Positions 9,799 to 20,856 of a stretch of 64,000 bases of DNA are shown one piece after another. Position 1 is the first letter of the stretch, and each line of letters opens with the position of its first letter. The DNA is from Thalassotalea sp. HSM 43 (lineage in GTDB: Bacteria > Pseudomonadota > Gammaproteobacteria > Enterobacterales > Alteromonadaceae). The stretch is taken from the NCBI RefSeq assembly GCF_004752005.1, contig NZ_CP038493.1, positions 2,690,302-2,754,301 on the forward strand, given 5' to 3'. The notes beneath the pieces are model-generated. The model saw only the letters and a program-made list of their open reading frames with translations, ran no database searches and was not told where the DNA came from. Both the position numbers and the translations under genes were made by a program.

Positions 9799-10332
9799 AT
9801 GAAAAATAGCCACATCTTTCGCAGTATCTCGGTCATTATTATAATGTGCTTGCTCAACGCGTGTAGCGCTAGCGTACCGGCGACTCATGTGCGCGCTGAA
9901 ATTCTAAGCTTGCGTGATCAAACCATTGCCGACATTAGCGAATACGATCATAGCTTTGCCGCATCCATCAAGCGTCAAGCTGGCTATGCAGTGTTTGGCC
10001 TTGCCGCAAACGACAAACTACCGTTTCCAAGCGATATGGCTGTTGGCGTATTACGAAATCAGCAAAACAGTGAAAATGTTTTTATGCTCGCGCAAACACC
10101 ATCATTAAATGATGTGAGCCAACGCTTACTGTTTGTTTTTGACAGTCACAGCAACATGATGGCGTTCATTAGCCAAGCGAAAACATTTGATGACATCGAT
10201 GATCTGCCAGAGCAGCAAAACTATCAGTTTCAACCTGGCAGCGTGAACGCTTATCTGGTTGCAGAAGATGGCAGTTATCAGCCTATTGCTATCCAGTCAG
10301 GTCGCTATTGGCAAAATAATAATTTACACTAG
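9799..10332 (+). CDS. Lipoprotein, diverged YSC84-like paralogue
   Basis: A 177-residue predicted lipoprotein (LLNAC lipobox, about Cys22). No family is recognised with certainty. The layout parallels the preceding gene: a short post-lipidation linker, an AGYAVFGLA segment corresponding to AGGYATF, then LLFVFDSHSNMMAFI corresponding to VLFVFHTAEAFNNFV. The glycine-rich central part of the YSC84 fold is replaced by a different sequence. I infer an old tandem duplication with strong divergence. It is separated from its neighbour by a terminator and so is likely transcribed independently. Confidence 0.6.
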   Translation: MKNSHIFRSISVIIIMCLLNACSASVPATHVRAEILSLRDQTIADISEYDHSFAASIKRQAGYAVFGLAANDKLPFPSDMAVGVLRNQQNSENVFMLAQTPSLNDVSQRLLFVFDSHSNMMAFISQAKTFDDIDDLPEQQNYQFQPGSVNAYLVAEDGSYQPIAIQSGRYWQNNNLH

Positions 10333-10373
10333 TTTTCTCAATCACCACTCTCGGCACGAGCAATAAACGAGTC

Positions 10374-10793
10374 ATGAATATCAGTGAATCTCAACAACAA
10401 GCGAAGACCCTGTGTCATATTTCTGTGGGTACCAATCAATTAACCAACGCCAGTGAATTTTACGATGCGGTTTTAGCAACATTAAATATTCATCGAGTGA
10501 CCGAGCATGAGCAATCTGTCGCCTATGGTAAAGGTTACCCTACCTTCTGGTTGCAAATCCCCTTTGATCAAGGCGTGGCAACGGTCGCTAATGGCTCACA
10601 TATTGGTTTTATGGCAACCAGTAAACAGCAAGTGGATGCCTTTTATCGTGTGGCGATAGCGCATGGTGCTAGATGCAATGGCAAACCAGGACCTCGCCCT
10701 GAATACGGTGATCCATATTATGGTTGCTTTGTTATCGATTTAGATGGGCATCGCATCGAAGCCAGCTTTTGGGACGTAAATTATTCAAAATAG
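10374..10793 (+). CDS. VOC family (glyoxalase-fold) protein
   Basis: A 139-residue single-module vicinal-oxygen-chelate protein. It begins the module with a metal-ligand-like His (LCHISVGT) and ends it with the Glu ligand in DLDGHRIEASFWD, both typical of the small glyoxalase/dioxygenase-like group. The YYGCFVIDLDGHRIE segment is the most family-like part. Substrate cannot be predicted. The gene starts 42 bases after the lipoprotein gene and is followed by a terminator. Confidence 0.8.
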   Translation: MNISESQQQAKTLCHISVGTNQLTNASEFYDAVLATLNIHRVTEHEQSVAYGKGYPTFWLQIPFDQGVATVANGSHIGFMATSKQQVDAFYRVAIAHGARCNGKPGPRPEYGDPYYGCFVIDLDGHRIEASFWDVNYSK

Positions 10794-10813
10794 TGGTTAA
10801 AATCTTGTAAACC

Positions 10814-10846
10814 AGAAAAAACAGTTTTTAACTTGCTGTTTTTTCG
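10814..10846 (+). terminator. Terminator after the VOC gene
   Basis: AAAAAACAG (10816-10824) pairs with CTGTTTTTT (10836-10844), giving an A/T-rich stem with its own T-tract. Confidence 0.65.
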
Positions 10847-10927
10847 ATATTCTAGAAATCATAATAATAATCATATTTATACAGATACTTTGACGAGTTT
10901 TCGTCAGGATTCGGGACCCCATGTATT

Positions 10928-13186
10928 ATGTCTGATGCAATCGAAATGAGTTTAGATGGCGTAGAGCAACTGCCATTAAGACGCTTTACCGAAGATGCTT
11001 ACCTGAATTATTCCATGTACGTCATTATGGATCGTGCTTTGCCACACATTGGTGATGGTTTGAAGCCGGTACAACGTCGTATTGTTTATGCGATGAGTGA
11101 GCTTGGCTTAAATGCTGCGGCGAAATATAAAAAATCAGCCCGTACCGTTGGTGATGTGTTGGGTAAATTTCACCCACATGGTGATTCTGCCTGTTATGAA
11201 GCCATGGTGTTAATGGCGCAACCGTTCTCTTATCGTTACCCTTTGGTTGATGGCCAAGGTAACTGGGGTGCGCCTGATGATCCTAAATCATTCGCAGCGA
11301 TGCGATATACCGAAGCCAAATTATCAAAATTTGCCGAAGTCTTATTATCTGAATTAGGTCAAGGCACAGTTGATTGGTCGCCAAACTTTGATGGCACCAT
11401 GAAGGAGCCTAAAACCCTTCCAGCGCGTTTACCTCATATTCTGTTAAACGGCATAACCGGTATCGCTGTTGGTATGGCGACAGATATTCCGCCACATAAT
11501 GTGCGTGAATTGGCCGATGCGTGTGTGCATTTAATTGAGCAACCTAAAGCCGAAATAAGCGATTTATTGCAATTCGTAAAGGCACCTGATTACCCAACTG
11601 ATGCGGAAATCATTACCCCAAGCGAAGAGATTGCTAAGATTTATCAAACCGGTCGCGGCAGCATTAAAATGCGTGCCGTGTTCGATATGGAGCAGGGCGA
11701 TATCGTTATTAGCGCGTTGCCACATCAAGCTTCTGGCGCCAAGATTCTTGAGCAAATCGCGCAGCAAATGCAAGCCAAAAAATTACCTATGGTTGTCGAT
11801 TTACGCGACGAGTCAGATCATGAAAATCCGACTCGTTTGGTTGTCGTACCGCGGTCAAACCGAGTTGATGTTGAGCAACTGATGGCGCATTTATTTGCCA
11901 CTACAGACTTGGAAAAGAACTATCGCGTTAACTTAAACATGCTAGGTTTGGATAACCGTCCTGCGGTTAAGAACTTAAAGCAAATCTTGTCAGAATGGTT
12001 GGAGTTTCGACGTGAAACCATTCGTCGTCGCTTGCAGTACCGATTAGACAAAGTATTAGCGCGTTTACATATCTTAGATGGCTTATTGATTGCTTATCTA
12101 AACATTGATGAAGTCATTGCCATTATACGTGAATACGATGATGCCAAGGGTGAGTTAATGTCGCGCTATGGTTTGAGTAAAATTCAAGCCGACGCCATTC
12201 TCGAAATCAAGTTACGTCAACTTGCCAAACTGGAAGAAATTAAGATTCGCAGTGAGCAAGATGAGCTTGCTAAAGAACGCGAACACCTTGAAAAAATTCT
12301 TGGTTCAAAAGCACGCCTTAATACGCTGATGAAAAAAGAGATCTTAAAGGCGGCTGAAGACTATGGTGATGACCGACGCTGTATGCTGGTTGAGCGCAGT
12401 GAAGCTAAAGCATTAAATGAAAAAGACTTGATGCCATCAGAGCCAGTGACGGTTGTGGTCTCAGAGAAAGGCTGGGCAAGGGCTGCAAAAGGCCATGATA
12501 TCGATGCAGCTGCGTTAAGTTATAAAGCGGGTGACACATACTTATGCAGTGCCAAAGGCCGCAGTAATAACCCGGCGGTGTTTATTGACTCATCTGGTCG
12601 AGCCTTTGCCACCGATGCGCATACTTTGCCATCGGCTCGCTCACAAGGCGAACCATTAACAGGCCGTTTTAATTTGAGCGCTGGTGAAACCTTTACTCAG
12701 GTGGTTATGGGTAACGATGAGCAAAAATTCTTGCTGTCCTCTGATAGTGGATATGGCTTTATCGGCTCGTTCGCCGATATGGTGTCGCGCAATAAAAACG
12801 GTAAAGCCTTATTGAGTTTGCCACAAGGTGCCAAAGTCATCCCACCTTCTGTGGTGGAAAACATTGATGAACAACTGTGTTTGTCGATCACCACTGAAGG
12901 GCGCATGCTATTGTTTCCGTTGGCGGATTTACCGCAGCTAAGTAAAGGTAAAGGTAATAAGATCATTAATATTCCGTCGGCTCGTGCTAAGAGTCGTGAA
13001 GAGTTTGTGACAATATTGGCCGTGGTCGATAATGAACAACCGGTGACCTTATTTGCGGGTAAGCGCAAGCTAACCTTAAAACCTGCCGATTTAGAGCATT
13101 ACCGTGGTGAAAGAGGTCGACGTGGTAACAAATTACCTCGTGGATTGCAGCGCGTTGAACGAATAATTGTCGGTGTCGAAGACTGA
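10928..13186 (+). CDS. parC: DNA topoisomerase IV subunit A (ParC)
   Basis: ParC is the DNA-cleaving subunit of topoisomerase IV and partners with ParE. The 752-residue protein begins with a ParC-type N-terminus ([22 protein letters not shown]). It has [14 protein letters not shown], then the quinolone-resistance region [12 protein letters not shown] with the wild-type Ser and Glu positions, and the catalytic tyrosine in [10 protein letters not shown]. The C-terminal beta-pinwheel follows. The upstream ATG at 10921 runs into a stop after four codons, so ATG 10928 is the start. Presence of Ser and Glu in the QRDR suggests no target-site fluoroquinolone resistance. Confidence 0.97.
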   Translation: MSDAIEMSLDGVEQLPLRRFTEDAYLNYSMYVIMDRALPHIGDGLKPVQRRIVYAMSELGLNAAAKYKKSARTVGDVLGKFHPHGDSACYEAMVLMAQPFSYRYPLVDGQGNWGAPDDPKSFAAMRYTEAKLSKFAEVLLSELGQGTVDWSPNFDGTMKEPKTLPARLPHILLNGITGIAVGMATDIPPHNVRELADACVHLIEQPKAEISDLLQFVKAPDYPTDAEIITPSEEIAKIYQTGRGSIKMRAVFDMEQGDIVISALPHQASGAKILEQIAQQMQAKKLPMVVDLRDESDHENPTRLVVVPRSNRVDVEQLMAHLFATTDLEKNYRVNLNMLGLDNRPAVKNLKQILSEWLEFRRETIRRRLQYRLDKVLARLHILDGLLIAYLNIDEVIAIIREYDDAKGELMSRYGLSKIQADAILEIKLRQLAKLEEIKIRSEQDELAKEREHLEKILGSKARLNTLMKKEILKAAEDYGDDRRCMLVERSEAKALNEKDLMPSEPVTVVVSEKGWARAAKGHDIDAAALSYKAGDTYLCSAKGRSNNPAVFIDSSGRAFATDAHTLPSARSQGEPLTGRFNLSAGETFTQVVMGNDEQKFLLSSDSGYGFIGSFADMVSRNKNGKALLSLPQGAKVIPPSVVENIDEQLCLSITTEGRMLLFPLADLPQLSKGKGNKIINIPSARAKSREEFVTILAVVDNEQPVTLFAGKRKLTLKPADLEHYRGERGRRGNKLPRGLQRVERIIVGVED

Positions 13187-13205
13187 TATAACACGTCAAG
13201 TGAAT

Positions 13206-13232
13206 AAGGGCAGCGTCGCTGCCCTTTTTATT
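13206..13232 (+). terminator. parC terminator
   Basis: Hairpin GGGCAGC-gtc-GCTGCCC (13208-13224) followed by a T-tract, 22 bases after the parC stop. Confidence 0.9.
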
Positions 13233-13262
13233 TTGTGCAGCAATTAATCACTAATTGTTAAT

Positions 13263-13297
13263 AGGGTTTCGCAACGAACCCTAAATATGTGTATAAT
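13263..13297 (+). promoter_or_regulatory. Possible plsC promoter with overlapping hairpin
   Basis: A perfect TATAAT (13292-13297) lies 36 bases upstream of the plsC start. An inverted repeat AGGGTT/AACCCT (13263-13282) occupies the expected -35/spacer zone. No good -35 hexamer is seen 17 bases upstream, so this is a tentative call. Confidence 0.35.
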
Positions 13298-13332
13298 TCG
13301 CAACCTGAAATTTAGCTTTTGAGGTTTTTTCT

Positions 13333-14088
13333 GTGCTGGCTGTATTGCGCGTTATCTTTATTTGTATTGCTTTGGTGGTGATTTTTCTTACATCAATGGT
13401 GCTTTGTGTTGTTCGTCCTTTTCACCGAAATAACGTTCACGATACCGCATCATTTATCGGCAAAATTGCGATTATTCTTGGTATTAAAGTTGAGATAAGA
13501 CGACCTAAAAGTCTTGATAAAATCGGTCCGGTTGTTTACGTTGCCAACCATCAAAATTCCTACGATGTGTTTACCGTTAGTGCGTCATTGCCAAAAGGTA
13601 CGGTAAGCATTGGTAAGAAGAGCCTTAAGTGGATTCCATTATTCGGACAAATGTATTGGTTTACCGGTAACATCTTGATTGATCGTGGTAATCGCTCAAA
13701 AGCGCACGGTACGATTGCATCATCAGCAGAAAAAATTAAAGAACGAAATATCTCGGTATGGTTGTTTCCAGAAGGGACTCGCAGTTACGGTCGCGGTCTA
13801 CTACCATTTAAAGCGGGCGCATTCCACACAGCGGCTTTAGCGAACGTGCCTGTGGTGCCAGTATGTGTCAGTAACACCCATGATATGGTTAAACTTAATC
13901 GTTGGAATAACGGTAAGATGATCATTGAATTTCAAGAGCCAATCAATGTCGAAGGCAGCCAACGTGAATACATACGTCACTTTGCCAATGACACTCGTGT
14001 CTTGATGATGGAACGAATTAAAGAGCTGAGCGTCGAAGCCGGTAACCCATTTGAGAATCTACCCGTGGTAGAGAAAAAAGCAGGATAG
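13333..14088 (+). CDS. plsC: 1-acyl-sn-glycerol-3-phosphate acyltransferase PlsC
   Basis: PlsC acylates lysophosphatidic acid to phosphatidic acid in phospholipid synthesis at the inner membrane. The 251-residue protein has an N-terminal membrane segment (about 4-25), the acyltransferase catalytic motif NHQNSYD (H-x4-D, about residues 74-80) and the glycerophosphate-binding motif FPEGTRS (about 141-147). The start is a GTG, preceded by a weak GAGG at 13321-13324. rraB follows after only four bases, so the two are co-transcribed. Confidence 0.9.
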   Translation: MLAVLRVIFICIALVVIFLTSMVLCVVRPFHRNNVHDTASFIGKIAIILGIKVEIRRPKSLDKIGPVVYVANHQNSYDVFTVSASLPKGTVSIGKKSLKWIPLFGQMYWFTGNILIDRGNRSKAHGTIASSAEKIKERNISVWLFPEGTRSYGRGLLPFKAGAFHTAALANVPVVPVCVSNTHDMVKLNRWNNGKMIIEFQEPINVEGSQREYIRHFANDTRVLMMERIKELSVEAGNPFENLPVVEKKAG

Positions 14089-14092
14089 TGTA

Positions 14093-14473
14093 ATGAGCGA
14101 AACAAGCGTGGATTTAACCGACGAGCAAAAAGCTGAACTGCAAGAATGGTATGCCCATACCGATGCCTTGATTAATGAGCTGCTAGAAGATGGCACGAAT
14201 GATGATGCGGTGCATACCATAGAACATCACTTTTCCTGTTCAAACTTTGATACCTTAGAAGCAGCGGCTATCAGTGCCTTTAAAGAGGGCATGGAAGTTG
14301 AAGAGCCGGAAGAAGCGGAGCTTGAAAACGGCGCTCGTGTGTTTGCTTTCGACGTGATTACAGAACAATATCTTGATGATGACGTGCTGAAGAAAGAAAC
14401 ACTGCACATGTTTGAATTCGCCCAACGTTGTAATATTGATTACGATGGCTGGGGCACCTATTTCGAAGAATAA
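14093..14473 (+). CDS. rraB: Ribonuclease E inhibitor RraB
   Basis: RraB binds the C-terminal half of RNase E and modulates degradosome composition and mRNA decay. The 126-residue acidic protein ends with the RraB signature YDGWGTYFE and contains the family's acidic centre (MEVEEPEEAELENGARVF). It lies four bases after plsC and before a bidirectional terminator. A second, more divergent RraB-domain protein occurs at 46679. Confidence 0.9.
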   Translation: MSETSVDLTDEQKAELQEWYAHTDALINELLEDGTNDDAVHTIEHHFSCSNFDTLEAAAISAFKEGMEVEEPEEAELENGARVFAFDVITEQYLDDDVLKKETLHMFEFAQRCNIDYDGWGTYFEE

Positions 14474-14488
14474 TTGCAATCCTAGCAT

Positions 14489-14521
14489 CATAAAAAAGGC
14501 TGTTATTACAGCCTTTTTTAT
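14489..14521. terminator. Bidirectional terminator between rraB and the DUF481 gene
   Basis: GGCTGT-tatt-ACAGCC (14498-14513) with A6 before and T6 after. It serves both convergent genes. Confidence 0.85.
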
Positions 14522-14524
14522 TGC

Positions 14525-15661
14525 TTAAAAATCGTAACTCAAGCCGACAATAAACAGTATGTCAGTTTGCTCAGGTATATTGCCGTCTTCATCTGGTATC
14601 GGCTGGTCAACATGATCAACAATGGCCTTTAAATCAATGTCGAAATCGCTGAGTACTTCGATTTCGATGCCCGTTTCTAAATGATGTATAACTTTACCTG
14701 ACTCTTCAGAGACAAATTTGGCGCTGTAAATAAATACATATTCAATGTCATCGGTGAGGTCCCGCTCATACATGGTACCAAGCAAAATAACCGGTGAGGT
14801 ATCATCGTCTTTTTCGCCCTCATCAACTTTATTGAACCGAGTGTACTGGATACTTGGACCAGCATAGATATCCCATTTGAAATCCGCTTCATCATAGAGA
14901 ATATAACCAGCAGCGACACCGGTGGTTACTTGGTATTCAATGTTCTTAAATTCGTCGGTATAGTATTCAAAAGATGGTAAGCGAAAAAAGAATCGGCGCG
15001 AATAAAACCAGTCAAATGACGCATTAAAGCGATGATTTTCTTCGGTTTTTACATTGCTACCGGTGTCAGGATCTTCGACTTCTGAAAATATGCCGGTATA
15101 GGCTAGCAAGGTTCGGGTAATCGAGGTTAAACGAGTCGCACTGGCCTGCGCTGTGTAGTCAAAGCGCTCCGAGTTACCGCTTTTAAAGTTCATACCGATG
15201 CTGATATCACCATCCCACAAACTATCACCACTTTTCTCTGAAGGGGCTATCGACAGTAACATAATGCGTGGAAAGCTTACGTCAGGTTGATTGATGAATT
15301 TGATTTTATCTTCGGTGATCAATAATTGGCCGTGGGCGATAAGGCCATCGTCCATACGAATGCTCATCACTGAATTGGTTCGGATTTGCGCAATATCCTT
15401 CATCTTGATATTAACGAGACCAACTTCATCACTGTCAAATTCGACGGTGTCTTGATACATGGAAATCAGTTCGCCGCCTAATAGCTCGCCTTTTTTAAGC
15501 AGTATCCAGTCCCATTTTTGCGGAATAGCTGGCACGTCAATAGGCCAATCTGGTACAGCCGGTTTATTGTCGGTTGTCTGTTCTTGGAAAGCGTTTGATG
15601 ATGGCGAGTAAAGCGCAAATATGATCAGTAACGTACCTAGCAATGTAGCTAAAGCGTTCAT
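14525..15661 (-). CDS. DUF481 domain outer membrane protein
   Basis: A 378-residue exported protein (signal peptide about 1-24, ending SSNA). The N-terminal third contains a small beta domain with WDWILLKKGELLGGELIS and related turns. The remainder matches the DUF481 / YdiY-like salt-induced outer-membrane family, with alternating beta-strands (GMNFKSGNSERFDYTAQASATR, AGYILYDEADFKWDIYAGPS) and a C-terminal Phe (SYDF) typical of barrels recognised by BamA. Function in this organism is unknown. It is transcribed alone, facing rraB. Confidence 0.8.
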   Translation of the reverse strand: MNALATLLGTLLIIFALYSPSSNAFQEQTTDNKPAVPDWPIDVPAIPQKWDWILLKKGELLGGELISMYQDTVEFDSDEVGLVNIKMKDIAQIRTNSVMSIRMDDGLIAHGQLLITEDKIKFINQPDVSFPRIMLLSIAPSEKSGDSLWDGDISIGMNFKSGNSERFDYTAQASATRLTSITRTLLAYTGIFSEVEDPDTGSNVKTEENHRFNASFDWFYSRRFFFRLPSFEYYTDEFKNIEYQVTTGVAAGYILYDEADFKWDIYAGPSIQYTRFNKVDEGEKDDDTSPVILLGTMYERDLTDDIEYVFIYSAKFVSEESGKVIHHLETGIEIEVLSDFDIDLKAIVDHVDQPIPDEDGNIPEQTDILFIVGLSYDF

Positions 15662-15728
15662 ACGACAAACTCAGTTATTATATTTTATTATGGTCACTCA
15701 ATTTAATGTAGCACTTGCAATGGGCAAA

Positions 15729-15762
15729 AAAAAGTCAGCATATAAAATGCTGACTTTTCAAT
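15729..15762 (-). terminator. valS terminator
   Basis: AGTCAGCAT-ataaa-ATGCTGACT (15733-15755) has a T8 tail in the minus direction, just after the valS stop at 15782. Confidence 0.85.
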
Positions 15763-15781
15763 GGTTGCAATCGCGTTGATG

Positions 15782-18637
15782 TTACATGTTGGCGATAGAC
15801 AGCTTTTGTTCTTCAAGCTTGGCCAATGTCGCTTCCGCTTCAGCCAGTTTGTCGCGCTCTTTAGCAATTACCGCTTCAGGTGCTTTACTGACGAAGTTGT
15901 CATTGCTTAGTTTGCCGCGTGTGCGCTGAACGTCTTTTTCAATTTTCTCAATTGATTTATTAAGACGTGCAAGCTCGGCTTCGACATCAATTAAGCCTGC
16001 CATCGGAATAAGTACGCTCATCTCACCAACAACAGCCGTTGCAGATGCTGGGCCTTGCTCGTCATCGGCTAGAATATCAATGCTTTCTAGCTTGGCTAAG
16101 GCGCTTAAGAATTGGCTGTTTTGTTGCAAGCGGCGCTCATCGTCAGCGTTAACGTTTTTCACCAATACCGGTAATGGCTTGCTTGGCGCAATATCCATTT
16201 CACCGCGAATATTACGAATCGCTACGATAAACTGCTTAAGCCACTCAACATCGCTAATCGCTTGCTCATCAACCTGTGCTGCATCAAATTGCGGGTACGC
16301 TTGTACCATGATGCTGTCGTCGTTAACGTCAGCCTTGGTAAGCGGTGCAACACGTTGCCAAATGGTTTCGGTGATGTACGGCATGATTGGGTGCATAAGA
16401 CGCAATAACGCTTCTAACACGTTGACCATGGTATGGCGAGTACCACGTTGCTCGGCTTCACTGCCTTTGAAAATGACCGGCTTGGTTAATTCAAGATACC
16501 AATCACAGAACTGGTTCCAAGTGAATTCATATAATGCCTGGGCGGCAATATCAAAACGGAAGCTATCAAATGCTTGATGCACGGCTTTAACGGTATTTTC
16601 AAACTGGCCAATGATCCAGCGATCCGCGAGTGACAACACCATGTCTTTATTTTCAAGACCACAGTCATGCTCTTCAGTATTCATTAATACATAGCGACTG
16701 GCGTTCCACAGCTTGTTGGTAAAGTTACGGTAACCTTCCAAGCGTTTCATATCCCAGTTGATGTCACGTCCTGTAGACGCAACCGCAGCTAAGGTGAAAC
16801 GCAGGGCATCGGTACCATGGGCTTCAATACCAGCAGGGAACTCTTTTTTGGTCAGCTTAGTTATCTTTTCTTTTAACTTTGGCTGCATCATGTTGCCAGT
16901 GCGCTTTTCAAGTAGATCATCAAGCTCGATACCGTCAATCATATCCAGAGGATCGATGACATTACCTTTTGATTTACTCATCTTGTCGCCGTTCTCATCA
17001 CGAATAAGACCGGTTACATAGACTTTCTTAAATGGCACTTGCGGTGTACCTTCGTCGTCTTTAACAAAGTGCATGGTCATCATGATCATGCGGGCAACCC
17101 AGAAGAAAATAATATCGAAACCGGTTACCAGTACATCCGTTGAGTGGAATTGTTTTAGCGCATCGGTATCTTCTGGCCAACCTAAGGTTGAGAAGGTCCA
17201 AAGTGCTGACGAGAACCAGGTATCCAGTACATCGTCGTCTTGACGCAATACAGCATCAGCAGACAGGTTGTTTTGGCTGCGTACTTCGTCTTCGCTGCGA
17301 CCAACATAGACATTGCCTTGTTCGTCATACCAAGCCGGAATACGATGACCCCACCACAATTGACGTGAGATACACCAATCTTGAATATCGCGCATCCAAG
17401 CAAAATACATATTTTCATATTGCTTAGGTACAAATTCAATATCGCCTTTTTCAACGGCATCTATCGCAGGCTTGGCTAATACATCAGCTCGTACATACCA
17501 CTGATCAGTCAAAAATGGTTCAATCACAACACCACTGCGGTCACCGTATGGTACCGTCAGATCATGGTCTTTAATTTCATCAAGCAAGCCCAACTGTTCA
17601 AATTCGGCAACGATTTGCTTACGCGCTGCAAAGCGCTCAAGGCCAGCATAAGATTCTGGTAATGCATCGCTGCATGCGTCTGAGGCTTCACCGTTTACAT
17701 CAAATACTTCAGCTTTGCTCAATATGTTGGCATCAACATCAAAAATGTTGATCATTGGTAAGTTATGACGCTTACCGACTTCGTTATCGTTAAAGTCATG
17801 GGCAGGGGTGATTTTTACACAACCTGTGCCTTTGTCCATATCAGCGTGTTCATCACCAACAATTGGAATCAAACGATTAACGATAGGCAATAGGATATTC
17901 TTACCGATAAGATCTTGGTAACGCGGATCTTCTGGGTTTACCGCAACACCGGTGTCACCCAGCATGGTTTCTGGTCGCGTTGTTGCAACCACAATGTAGT
18001 CTTTGCCATCAGCAGTTTTTACGCCATCCGCAAGCGGGTAGCGGAAATGCCACATGTGGCCCTTCTTATCCTTGTTCTCAACTTCTAAATCAGAAATTGC
18101 GGTGTGCAATTTTGGATCCCAGTTGACCAGTCGCTTACCACGATAGATTAAATCGTCTTGATAAAGTCGAACAAACACCTCTTGTACAGCATTGCTCATG
18201 CCGTCGTCCATGGTAAAGCGTTCACGAGACCAATCGATAGAGTTACCTAAGCGACGCATCTGTTGACCAATGGTGCCACCTGAGTGCGCTTTCCAGTCCC
18301 AGATTTTATCGATAAAGGCGTCACGTCCATAGTCGTGGCGAGTTTTATTTTCTTCTGCCGCAATTTTGCGCTCAACCACCATTTGCGTGGCGATGCCGGC
18401 GTGATCGGTACCCGATTGCCACAAGGTGTTTTTACCTTGCATGCGCTGATAGCGAATCAATGAGTCCATAATGGTTTGTTGGAAGGCGTGGCCCATATGC
18501 AGGCTACCAGTAACATTTGGTGGTGGGATAGCAATACAGTAGCCATCACCTTTACCGGTTGGTGCAAAATAACCTTTTTCTTCCCAGGCTGTATACATAG
18601 CCTGTTCAATAGCCGAAGGATTAAACGTTTTTTCCAT
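15782..18637 (-). CDS. valS: Valyl-tRNA synthetase
   Basis: ValS charges tRNA-Val. The 951-residue class I synthetase has the HIGH motif as HMGH within [15 protein letters not shown] (about residue 43), the CP1 editing domain, and [12 protein letters not shown] (about residue 553). The anticodon-binding domain and a C-terminal coiled-coil arm ([20 protein letters not shown] onwards) complete it. Length is normal. It is the last gene of pepA-holC-valS, the conserved gammaproteobacterial order, lying 24 bases after holC. Confidence 0.97.
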   Translation of the reverse strand: MEKTFNPSAIEQAMYTAWEEKGYFAPTGKGDGYCIAIPPPNVTGSLHMGHAFQQTIMDSLIRYQRMQGKNTLWQSGTDHAGIATQMVVERKIAAEENKTRHDYGRDAFIDKIWDWKAHSGGTIGQQMRRLGNSIDWSRERFTMDDGMSNAVQEVFVRLYQDDLIYRGKRLVNWDPKLHTAISDLEVENKDKKGHMWHFRYPLADGVKTADGKDYIVVATTRPETMLGDTGVAVNPEDPRYQDLIGKNILLPIVNRLIPIVGDEHADMDKGTGCVKITPAHDFNDNEVGKRHNLPMINIFDVDANILSKAEVFDVNGEASDACSDALPESYAGLERFAARKQIVAEFEQLGLLDEIKDHDLTVPYGDRSGVVIEPFLTDQWYVRADVLAKPAIDAVEKGDIEFVPKQYENMYFAWMRDIQDWCISRQLWWGHRIPAWYDEQGNVYVGRSEDEVRSQNNLSADAVLRQDDDVLDTWFSSALWTFSTLGWPEDTDALKQFHSTDVLVTGFDIIFFWVARMIMMTMHFVKDDEGTPQVPFKKVYVTGLIRDENGDKMSKSKGNVIDPLDMIDGIELDDLLEKRTGNMMQPKLKEKITKLTKKEFPAGIEAHGTDALRFTLAAVASTGRDINWDMKRLEGYRNFTNKLWNASRYVLMNTEEHDCGLENKDMVLSLADRWIIGQFENTVKAVHQAFDSFRFDIAAQALYEFTWNQFCDWYLELTKPVIFKGSEAEQRGTRHTMVNVLEALLRLMHPIMPYITETIWQRVAPLTKADVNDDSIMVQAYPQFDAAQVDEQAISDVEWLKQFIVAIRNIRGEMDIAPSKPLPVLVKNVNADDERRLQQNSQFLSALAKLESIDILADDEQGPASATAVVGEMSVLIPMAGLIDVEAELARLNKSIEKIEKDVQRTRGKLSNDNFVSKAPEAVIAKERDKLAEAEATLAKLEEQKLSIANM

Positions 18638-18661
18638 GATTTTCTTACAATTCTTTGCTTG

Positions 18662-19084
18662 TTAGGCCGACTCAGTTGCCAATTGGCAACCCGCTTGTTG
18701 ATAGCTGCGATATCGCTGGCGAGCTTGTTGCTTTAAGCCATCGTCGGCAGGGACAAAATCTAAAATTTGTTTGAACTGGCCAGCAAACGCGGGAACGTTT
18801 GTGGCCAGGTTTACTAATACGTGTCTTTGATTGGTTGGCGCTTGCCAACTGATTTCGACGGGAGAACCAGACTCCAGCCCTTCGCCAGGCAGGTTGTGAG
18901 GAACAAAGCTGTCGCTATCAAACGACCACAACAGCTCGTCGATTTTGTGCGCATCACCTTGTGAGTCACAAAAAATAAACACTCGCTTATTTTGCCTGTA
19001 TAGGCTGGCGACTTTTTCACACGCCAGACGCAGGTGATCTTGGGCGCTTGCATCGAGTACGCTAAAGATTACCTGAGTCGTCAT
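18662..19084 (-). CDS. holC: DNA polymerase III subunit chi (HolC)
   Basis: HolC links the polymerase III clamp loader (through psi) to SSB at the replication fork. The 140-residue product begins MTTQVIFSVLDASAQDH and contains a Rossmann-like ACEKVASLYRQNKRVFIFC segment and the conserved SFVPHNLPGE motif. An in-frame GTG lies three codons upstream (19093) but would overlap the pepA stop. AAGGTGA is spaced for ATG 19084, two bases after the pepA stop, so I choose the ATG. Confidence 0.92.
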   Translation of the reverse strand: MTTQVIFSVLDASAQDHLRLACEKVASLYRQNKRVFIFCDSQGDAHKIDELLWSFDSDSFVPHNLPGEGLESGSPVEISWQAPTNQRHVLVNLATNVPAFAGQFKQILDFVPADDGLKQQARQRYRSYQQAGCQLATESA

Positions 19085-19085
19085 A

Positions 19086-20591
19086 TTACTCACCTTGTTC
19101 CTGACCGCTGCGGTTTAACAAGAATTGAGTCAACATGCTTACTGGACGACCGGTTGCACCTTTTTTCGCACCACCGCGCCATGCTGTACCTGCAATATCA
19201 AGATGGGCCCAGTTATATTTCTTGGTAAATCGAGCTAAGAAACAAGCGGCAGTAATGGTACCCGCTGCGCGTCCACCTAGGTTGGTGAAATCAGCAAATG
19301 GGCTTTCTAACTGCTCTTGGTATTCATCCCATAACGGTAAACGCCACGCGCGGTCGCCACTTTGATCCGATGCGTTAAGCAATTCGTGAGCAAGTGGGTT
19401 ATGTGAACTCAATAGACCGGTTGCATGAGCACCTAAGGCAATAACACAGGCGCCGGTTAGGGTAGCAACATCGATGACCGTGTCTGGCTCGAAGCGCTCA
19501 ACATAGGTTAATGCGTCACATAAAACCAAGCGACCTTCGGCATCAGTATTTAACACTTCAACCGTTTGACCAGACATGGTGGTTAAGATGTCACCTGGAC
19601 GATAGGCATTGCCACCAGGCATGTTTTCACAACCGGCCAAAACACCAATAACATTGATTGGCAGGTCAAGTTCGGCCAATGCGTGCATAGCACCTAATAC
19701 ACCGGCAGCACCGCCCATATCGTACTTCATCTCATCCATTGCCTCACCAGGCTTGATAGAGATACCGCCAGAATCAAAGGTTAGACCTTTACCGACCAGC
19801 ACAATTGGTTTGCTGTCATCGTTAGCGCCTTTGTAATTGATGATGGTCATCAAGGATTCATTGACACTGCCACGACCAACGGCTAGGTATGAACCCATAC
19901 CCAGTTTTTCCATTTGTTGTTCGCCGATAACATCAACGCTGATTTTGTCGTTGATCTCGGTTAACTGCTGACCACGTTCGGCAAGATACGCAGGGTTACA
20001 AATATTTGGTGGCATATTGGCAACATCTTTACACGATGTCATGCCGCTAGAGATAGCTAAGCCATGTGCGACTGCGCGTTCACCAATAGGCAATTCGCGA
20101 CGAGTCGGGACGTTAAATACGATTTTACGTAGAGGACGACGGGCTTCTTCTTTACGCGTTTTCAGCTGATTGAAGCTATACAGACAATCTTGTGTCGCTT
20201 CGACCGCTTGGCGTACTTTCCAATAAGTATCACGACCTTTAACGTGCAGCTCAGATAAGAAGCAAACCGCTTCCATTGAACCTGTTTCATTCAAGGTGTT
20301 GATGGTTTTGCTGATGATTTGGCGATACTGGCGCTCGTCCAATTCACGCTCTTTACCACAGCCAACCAAAAGAACTCGTTCAGACAGGACATTTGGTACT
20401 TGGTGTAATAACAACATTTGCCCTGGTTTACCTTCCAGGTCACCGCGGCGTAACAAATTAGAAATGTAGCCACCGCTAATGTCATCTAGTTGCTCAGCAA
20501 CCGCACTTAGGCGACGTGGCTCGTATACACCGACGACAATACAGGCACTACGCTGCTTTTCCGGGCTGCCACTTTTTACACTGAACTCCAT
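19086..20591 (-). CDS. pepA: Leucyl aminopeptidase A (PepA)
   Basis: PepA is a hexameric M17 metallo-aminopeptidase; in E. coli it is also a DNA-binding accessory factor for Xer recombination and a carAB regulator. The 501-residue protein starts [20 protein letters not shown], very close to the E. coli sequence. An upstream in-frame ATG gives two extra residues, but AGGAG sits five bases before ATG 20591. Metal/active-site motifs [15 protein letters not shown] and [10 protein letters not shown] are intact. First gene of pepA-holC-valS. Confidence 0.96.
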   Translation of the reverse strand: MEFSVKSGSPEKQRSACIVVGVYEPRRLSAVAEQLDDISGGYISNLLRRGDLEGKPGQMLLLHQVPNVLSERVLLVGCGKERELDERQYRQIISKTINTLNETGSMEAVCFLSELHVKGRDTYWKVRQAVEATQDCLYSFNQLKTRKEEARRPLRKIVFNVPTRRELPIGERAVAHGLAISSGMTSCKDVANMPPNICNPAYLAERGQQLTEINDKISVDVIGEQQMEKLGMGSYLAVGRGSVNESLMTIINYKGANDDSKPIVLVGKGLTFDSGGISIKPGEAMDEMKYDMGGAAGVLGAMHALAELDLPINVIGVLAGCENMPGGNAYRPGDILTTMSGQTVEVLNTDAEGRLVLCDALTYVERFEPDTVIDVATLTGACVIALGAHATGLLSSHNPLAHELLNASDQSGDRAWRLPLWDEYQEQLESPFADFTNLGGRAAGTITAACFLARFTKKYNWAHLDIAGTAWRGGAKKGATGRPVSMLTQFLLNRSGQEQGE

Positions 20592-20856
20592 GAACACTCC
20601 TATTTAATGCTTAATTGTTGGTTTTTGACCACTTTTTTGTTTATCAACTTGCTAAAAACAACGTGGAAACGATAGACTATTTAGCGTCATTTTAAATTCT
20701 TTGCGCTATTATTAGATCTAGTAATTATAGCTAGATATTACGCGTCTTTAGGAATTATTGAGACAACGGCCAAAAACGAATGACTTATAAAAATGAGTAG
20801 TTTACTCAAAATTTGAGCGGTTGTCAGAAAAAAACAAAGTTTTTTGGGTTAATTTT
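20592..20856. promoter_or_regulatory. Divergent control region between pepA and lptF
   Basis: This 265-base gap separates divergent pepA and lptF. It contains an imperfect inverted repeat around 20703-20744 (GCGCTATTATTAGATCTAG facing CTAGATATTACGCG) that could be an operator or overlapping promoters. No clear -35/-10 pair or terminator was identified. Confidence 0.35.

Noticed and set aside
14227-14491. Readings opposite rraB
   Set aside because: They are antisense shadows of rraB with no supporting motif.
16080-17427. Long plus-strand readings opposite valS
   Set aside because: Their sequence shows no family features and they lie fully inside the valS gene, which is certain.
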